Shown: positions 60,006 through 64,000 of the stretch, in pieces | How positions within the stretch are numbered: the stretch's first letter is position 1 | Layout: each line of letters opens with the position of its first letter | Assembly (NCBI RefSeq): GCF_023276655.1 | Contig: NZ_JALGRK010000001.1 | Coordinates: 1,259,501-1,323,500 of the forward strand | Length of the DNA stretch: 64,000 nucleotides | Reading direction: 5' to 3' | Source of the DNA: Olsenella intestinalis | GTDB taxonomy: Bacteria > Actinomycetota > Coriobacteriia > Coriobacteriales > Atopobiaceae | The notes under the pieces: generated by a model | Seen by the model: only the letters and a program-made list of their open reading frames with translations | Told to the model about the DNA's origin: nothing | The model's database searches: none | Made by a program: the position numbers and the translations under genes

Positions 60006-62189
60006 ATGCGCATGCTCTTTCGCCCCGGCGCCAAGACACTGCTCTCCAGGGTCGGCACCGCTCTCTTGACCTGCTCGCTCGTCGGCTCCCTCGCGATTCC
60101 CAACCCCGCCCTCGCCGCGTCTGTGGTGGCCACGGCCGCAGGGTCGCCTGACGGTGGCGCCCCTGCCGCGACGCCTGCGTCGCAGGCGAGTGCCGCCGCG
60201 TCGGACGCCGTCGAGTTCGTCTACATCGAGAACTCCGTCGTCGCCACGGGCGCGACCGAGAACGTCGCCGTCGGCCTCCGCGAGGCCCTCGTGCCCGAGG
60301 GTACGCTCGTCTCGGCCGCGCGCCTCACGCTTGCGGATGCGACGGGCAAGACCACTCTCGTTGACGCGACCACGATCTCCGGCCGCTCGCTGCTCTTTGC
60401 CTGCGCGCCCGCGGCCGGCACCTACGAGGTGCGCGCGATCGAGGTCACCCTTGTCGTCGCTGGTGCCAGCGACGCGACCACCACGTCCATCGACCTTGGC
60501 GCGACCGACGTCGCCACGCGCACCTTCTCCGTGAGCGACGAGGTCGTTGCCGTCGCGGTCCCAGACGCCACGGTGGACGTGCGCGACCCGTCCCAGTACG
60601 CGCCGACCACGCCGACCGGCCAGGCCGCGCGCGAGGAGGCCGCGGCGGATGGCGCCTCGGTCGCTGGTGACGCCTCGGGTGTCGAGGGCGCGGCGTCGCT
60701 CTCCGTAACGGGGGCGTCCGCCGACGGCGAGGTCGCCGGGTCCGCGACCACGCTCGACGCGAGCGACCCGGACGCGGTCGCGGCCGGGGTCGAGGCTCTT
60801 CTCGCAAGCGCGAACCTGGGCGCGGACGCCCTTGACGAGCAGGCCGACATCAACGGCGACGGGCTGTTCACCATCGCGCTCGACCCGGGCCACGGCGGAG
60901 GGGACTCCGGCGCGGTGGGCGTCGACGGCGCGCGCGAGTGCGACCTCAACTGGACCATCGCGAACTACTGCAAGCAGGAGCTCGAGAAGTACGGCGTGCC
61001 CGTGCACCTCACGCGCGGCTGGGGCGACAACCCGAGCCTCGAGCAGCGCGTCGCGAACGCCGCGGCCGTGGGCGCCGACGTGCTGGTCAGCATCCACCTC
61101 AACGCGACCACGGGCGGCAGCTCGGGCGGCGCGTCGGGCTGCATGGTGCTCGTGCCGTCCAACCAGTCGTTCAACAACCGCGTGTTCGGCGAGGGCGTAG
61201 CGCTCGGCAACTCCATCAACGACCAGCTGGCGGCCCTGGGCATCAACAACCGCGGCCTCTTGTTCCGCACGATCGACCATGACCCCGACTGGGACTATCC
61301 CACCGGCGAGGAGGCCGACTACTACGGCATCATCCGCCATGCGCGCTACCGCAACATGCTGGGCGTGATCGTCGAGCACTGCTACCTTGACAACACGGGT
61401 GACTACTACTCGTTCCTCAACACCGACGACAAGCTGCGCGCCCTTGGCGTGGCCGACGCCAAGGGCATCGCCAACGCCTATGGCCTCACGCAGGAGCGCG
61501 CCTATGCGGCCGTCTACAACTTCGCGCAGTACATGGCCTACAACTCCGACCTGCCGCAGTACTATGCGAACGACCCGGCGGGCGCCTTCAGGCACTTCCT
61601 CGAGCACGGCATGAGCGAGGGCCGGCGCGCCTCTGACGACTTCGACGTGCGCTTCTACAAGGACCACTACGGCGACCTGCAGCGCGCCTACGGCAACAAC
61701 CTGCCGCTGTACTTCCGTCACTACATCACGTACGGCGTGAGCGAGGGCCGCCAGCCCACGGCGGAGCTCTCCGCCGAGAAGAGCGGCATGCGTCGCCTCT
61801 ACAACCCCTACTCCGGCGAGCACTTCTACACCGCGTCGGCCTTCGAGAAGGTCTCGCTCGTCAAGGCGGGCTGGAACTACGAGGGCATAGGGTGGCTCGG
61901 CCCCAACTCGTCGAAGTCGCCGGTGTATCGCCTGTACAACCCCTATGCCGGCGACCACCACTACACCATGAGCGCCTACGAGCGCGACTCGCTCAAGCGC
62001 GTGGGCTGGAACGACGAGGGCGTGGGCTGGTACTCGGACGACGCCAAGGCGACGCCCCTGTACCGCCAGTACAACCCCTATGCCGCCTCAGGCGCGCACA
62101 ACTACACCGCAAGCAAGGTCGAGAACGACCATCTGGTGTCGGTCGGCTGGAGGGCCGAGGGCATCGGCTGGTACGGCCTGGCGAGGTAG
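60006..62189 (+). CDS. Secreted N-acetylmuramoyl-L-alanine amidase with cell-surface repeats
   Basis: 727 aa from ATG 60006 with GGAGG seven bases upstream. A signal peptide is clear (LFRPGAKTLL..., cleavage near NPALAA, ~35). A ~250-residue Ala/Thr/Asp-rich region follows, then an Amidase_3 domain with zinc ligands His296 (DPGHGG), Glu311 and His364 (SIHLNA), and the catalytic Glu457 (VEHCY). After it come two ~40-residue repeats (FRHFLEHGMSEGRR, FRHYITYGVSEGRQ) and three RLYNPY...GW units, the same end as the protein at 1-4830. It cuts the stem peptide from MurNAc. An in-frame AEKS (61773) sits in the linker before the triple repeat. Confidence 0.93.
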   Translation: MRMLFRPGAKTLLSRVGTALLTCSLVGSLAIPNPALAASVVATAAGSPDGGAPAATPASQASAAASDAVEFVYIENSVVATGATENVAVGLREALVPEGTLVSAARLTLADATGKTTLVDATTISGRSLLFACAPAAGTYEVRAIEVTLVVAGASDATTTSIDLGATDVATRTFSVSDEVVAVAVPDATVDVRDPSQYAPTTPTGQAAREEAAADGASVAGDASGVEGAASLSVTGASADGEVAGSATTLDASDPDAVAAGVEALLASANLGADALDEQADINGDGLFTIALDPGHGGGDSGAVGVDGARECDLNWTIANYCKQELEKYGVPVHLTRGWGDNPSLEQRVANAAAVGADVLVSIHLNATTGGSSGGASGCMVLVPSNQSFNNRVFGEGVALGNSINDQLAALGINNRGLLFRTIDHDPDWDYPTGEEADYYGIIRHARYRNMLGVIVEHCYLDNTGDYYSFLNTDDKLRALGVADAKGIANAYGLTQERAYAAVYNFAQYMAYNSDLPQYYANDPAGAFRHFLEHGMSEGRRASDDFDVRFYKDHYGDLQRAYGNNLPLYFRHYITYGVSEGRQPTAELSAEKSGMRRLYNPYSGEHFYTASAFEKVSLVKAGWNYEGIGWLGPNSSKSPVYRLYNPYAGDHHYTMSAYERDSLKRVGWNDEGVGWYSDDAKATPLYRQYNPYAASGAHNYTASKVENDHLVSVGWRAEGIGWYGLAR

Positions 62190-62254
62190 CGCTGGCAGCC
62201 GGCCGCGGCCGGGACTCGACTGCGCGGCGCCCGCGCATCCGAGGAGGTGGGAGC

Positions 62255-64000
62255 ATGAGCAGGGCCCTCAACAGGAGGAACCGTGCCTTGCTGGCTGCTG
62301 CCGTGCTCGTGGCGTGCGCCCTCGTCGCGGCCGCGATCGTCGTGCCGTGCCTGGGCGGCCCCTGCCAGGGCGGCACGCTCTTCTCGCCCGCCCAGGGTTC
62401 GGGCGCGTCGGGCGCCTCGGGCACGGCCGCGCCTGGCGGCAGCGGCTCCGGCCCCGACGCCGGCGGCTCGACCGGCGCGCGCCGCGAGGGCTACTCCGCC
62501 GACCCCGCCACGCACGAGGCGGCCACGCGCCTGATGGACGTCGACGCCGACTACGTGGCCGACACCGTGCTCATCCGCTTCGCGCCCGGCGTTGACGCCG
62601 ACCAGGCGACCGCGCTGGTCGCGGCCACGCCCACGCTCGCGCCGCGCGACGTCACGCCCGACGAGCTCGAGCGCGGCCTCTCCAAGGTCGGCCTCGCCGC
62701 AGGCGCCACGGTGGAGGACGCCGTGGTCGCGCTCTCGGGCAACGCCGGCGTCTCGATCGTCCAGCCCAACTACCTCTACCAGGTCGCCAACGAGACTACA
62801 CTGGCGGACGACCTCGGCCTCGACGTCGCCGCGGAGGTCTCGGCCGCGCGCGAGGCCGCGTCTGCGCAGTCTGCGGCGTCCGACCCTGCGCAGTCCGCGG
62901 CGTCCGCTCCCGCGGCGTCCGCCGAGGCGATCCCTGCCGAGAAGAGCGCGGCGCCCGAGGTGGCGACTCCTTCCCAGGCCGAGCAGCCCGCCCAGGCTGA
63001 GGTCACGCCCCCCGCTCCCGCCGCGACCGATGCCGCACCTGCGCCCGCCGAGCCTGGCGCCGCGCCCGCCGCGGAAGCGGCAGGGGGCGCAGCGACGGAA
63101 GACGCCGCACCTGCCGAGCCCTCCGTCGACGATGCGGGCGCGCCCTTCTCGGAGGTGCCCGACCCCGTCGAGCAGGCCGATCCCGTGCCCGCCGACCTTG
63201 AGCATTCCTTCGGCGTGGCGTCGGCCTCGCCCGAGCTCGCCACCCAGGCGGCCGTCACCGTGAACGACTTCGCCACCACGCAGGCCGGCTACACCGGCGA
63301 GCAGCGCAGCTGGCACCTCACGTTTATAAAGGCGTTCGACGCCTGGGCGTACCTGCCCAAGTCGGGCGGCCAGCCGCACAACTCCACGAGCATCGCCGTG
63401 CTCGACAATGGATTCCAGCGCTACAACAACGACCTCTCGGGCAAGGTCGCGGCGGCCTACAACGCGACCGATTGGAGCAGTGACATCTCGGAGGCGTCCA
63501 ACGGGCACGGCACGCACGTCGCCGGCATCGCGGGCGCCAAGGTCAACAATAGCTGGGGCACGGTCGGCACCTCCTATGACGCCAACCTCGTGCTCGTCAA
63601 GGTGATGGACTCCTATGGCGGCATCACGTCGGACTACCTCGTCGAGGGCTACCGCTACGTGATGGAGAACGCCAGCAGGTACAACATCCGCACGGTCAAC
63701 GTGAGCATCGGCGGCCGCGGCGACGTGCCGGCCTCCGACGAACTGCTGAAGGACGGCGTCAAGGCGGCCTTCGACAAGAACATCGTCTCGGTCATGGCCG
63801 CCTGCAACGCCCAGGCCGGCGTACCCGTGCCCTACAAGGCCTACCCGGCCGACTACGAGCTGTGCATGAGCGTCATCAACCTGCAGAGCGATGGCACGCG
63901 CAAGGAGACCTCCAACTACAACCTTCCCGGCAAGACGAACAAGAACATTTCGGCACCGGGCACCTCGATCGTCAGCAGCAAGCGCGACACCATCGCCTCC
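62255..64000 (+). CDS. Secreted subtilisin-like (S8) protease, 3' partial
   Basis: Runs off the window in frame after 582 codons. Start ATG 62255 with GAGGAGGTGG. A basic, hydrophobic N-terminus (LLAAAVLVACALVAAAIVV) serves as signal or anchor. A prodomain-like part (VLIRFAPGVDADQATALV, VSIVQPNYLYQV) resembles inhibitor I9/fervidolysin prosequences. A long Ala/Pro/Glu linker (~190-330, with AEKS at 62936) leads to the catalytic domain, with Asp384 (VLDNGF) and His418 (NGHGTHVAGIAG). The catalytic serine lies past the window. It probably acts at the cell surface, perhaps on neighbouring exported proteins. Confidence 0.92.
   Translation, partial: MSRALNRRNRALLAAAVLVACALVAAAIVVPCLGGPCQGGTLFSPAQGSGASGASGTAAPGGSGSGPDAGGSTGARREGYSADPATHEAATRLMDVDADYVADTVLIRFAPGVDADQATALVAATPTLAPRDVTPDELERGLSKVGLAAGATVEDAVVALSGNAGVSIVQPNYLYQVANETTLADDLGLDVAAEVSAAREAASAQSAASDPAQSAASAPAASAEAIPAEKSAAPEVATPSQAEQPAQAEVTPPAPAATDAAPAPAEPGAAPAAEAAGGAATEDAAPAEPSVDDAGAPFSEVPDPVEQADPVPADLEHSFGVASASPELATQAAVTVNDFATTQAGYTGEQRSWHLTFIKAFDAWAYLPKSGGQPHNSTSIAVLDNGFQRYNNDLSGKVAAAYNATDWSSDISEASNGHGTHVAGIAGAKVNNSWGTVGTSYDANLVLVKVMDSYGGITSDYLVEGYRYVMENASRYNIRTVNVSIGGRGDVPASDELLKDGVKAAFDKNIVSVMAACNAQAGVPVPYKAYPADYELCMSVINLQSDGTRKETSNYNLPGKTNKNISAPGTSIVSSKRDTIAS

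Noticed and set aside
59949-61961. 670-codon antisense frame under the amidase
   Set aside because: Shadow of a gene with signal peptide and complete zinc-ligand set.
1-64000. tRNA or rRNA genes
   Set aside because: I looked through the intergenic gaps and saw no cloverleaf or rRNA-like sequence; a covariance search was not possible.

Overview
The window is GC-rich DNA, roughly 65% G+C outside the islands by eye, from what looks like a Gram-positive high-GC anaerobe. The best fit is a member of the Coriobacteriia (Olsenella/Atopobiaceae- or Collinsella-like). That is inference. It rests on codon usage, on large secreted proteins ending in triple RLYNPY...HFYT...GW repeats (DUF5648-like), on YDG/MBG adhesin modules, and on the mix of actinobacterial and Firmicutes-like cell-surface genes. 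I saw no rRNA, tRNA or CRISPR array.

Layout. 1-4830 is the 3' part of a giant repeat adhesin, followed by a terminator and a membrane J-domain protein (4978-6003). From 6.1 to 59.7 kb nearly everything concerns surface glycans, interrupted by mobile DNA and a peptidoglycan-recycling operon. The glycan genes are: an acyltransferase broken at a poly-C tract (6.4-7.5 kb); a full-length WbaP-type priming transferase (7.8-9.2); a second acyltransferase; and an AT-rich block (10.9-15.5 and 19.4-22.1) with a short priming transferase, GT2 enzymes, a TagF/TagD-like glycerol-phosphate pair, an acetyltransferase and a DUF4422 protein. This block is split by an intact IS21-family element nested in an IS1634-like transposase, and is closed by an IS30-family transposase. 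A GC-rich operon (23.7-31.4) follows with a CgeB-like enzyme, an SDR epimerase, an acetyltransferase, GT2s and a Wzy-like polymerase. Then come a second polymerase-like protein, wecB, a Wzx flippase, and several large membrane glycosyltransferase or polymerase-like proteins (35.4-40.8).

At 41.1 kb there is a promoter-hairpin-terminator arrangement with no ORF, a candidate small RNA, next to a decayed PTS EIIA gene. 41.8-46.4 is a murR-murQ-murP-mupG operon for MurNAc import and recycling. 46.4-47.8 is an MqsR-like toxin with a zinc finger/HTH/Panacea antitoxin. A GAF-GGDEF diguanylate cyclase, two large membrane proteins (one DUF6020-like, paralogous to the protein at 39-40.8 kb) and a GtrA-GtrB-glucosyltransferase module follow. 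Next is a WsaF-like rhamnosyltransferase with a C-terminal GBS-Bsp-like domain. The window ends with a secreted N-acetylmuramoyl-L-alanine amidase carrying the same C-terminal triple repeat as the first gene, and the start of a secreted subtilisin-like protease.

The strongest unexplained signal is a 12-mer, GCCGAGAAGAGC. It occurs 15 times exactly (about 0.01-0.02 expected by chance), in both orientations, often at gene 3' ends, and is completely missing from the 9.4-34.2 kb glycan/IS island. It behaves like a genome-identity or uptake-type sequence. The second is a C10 tract that takes an acyltransferase out of frame by one base, as expected for phase variation.
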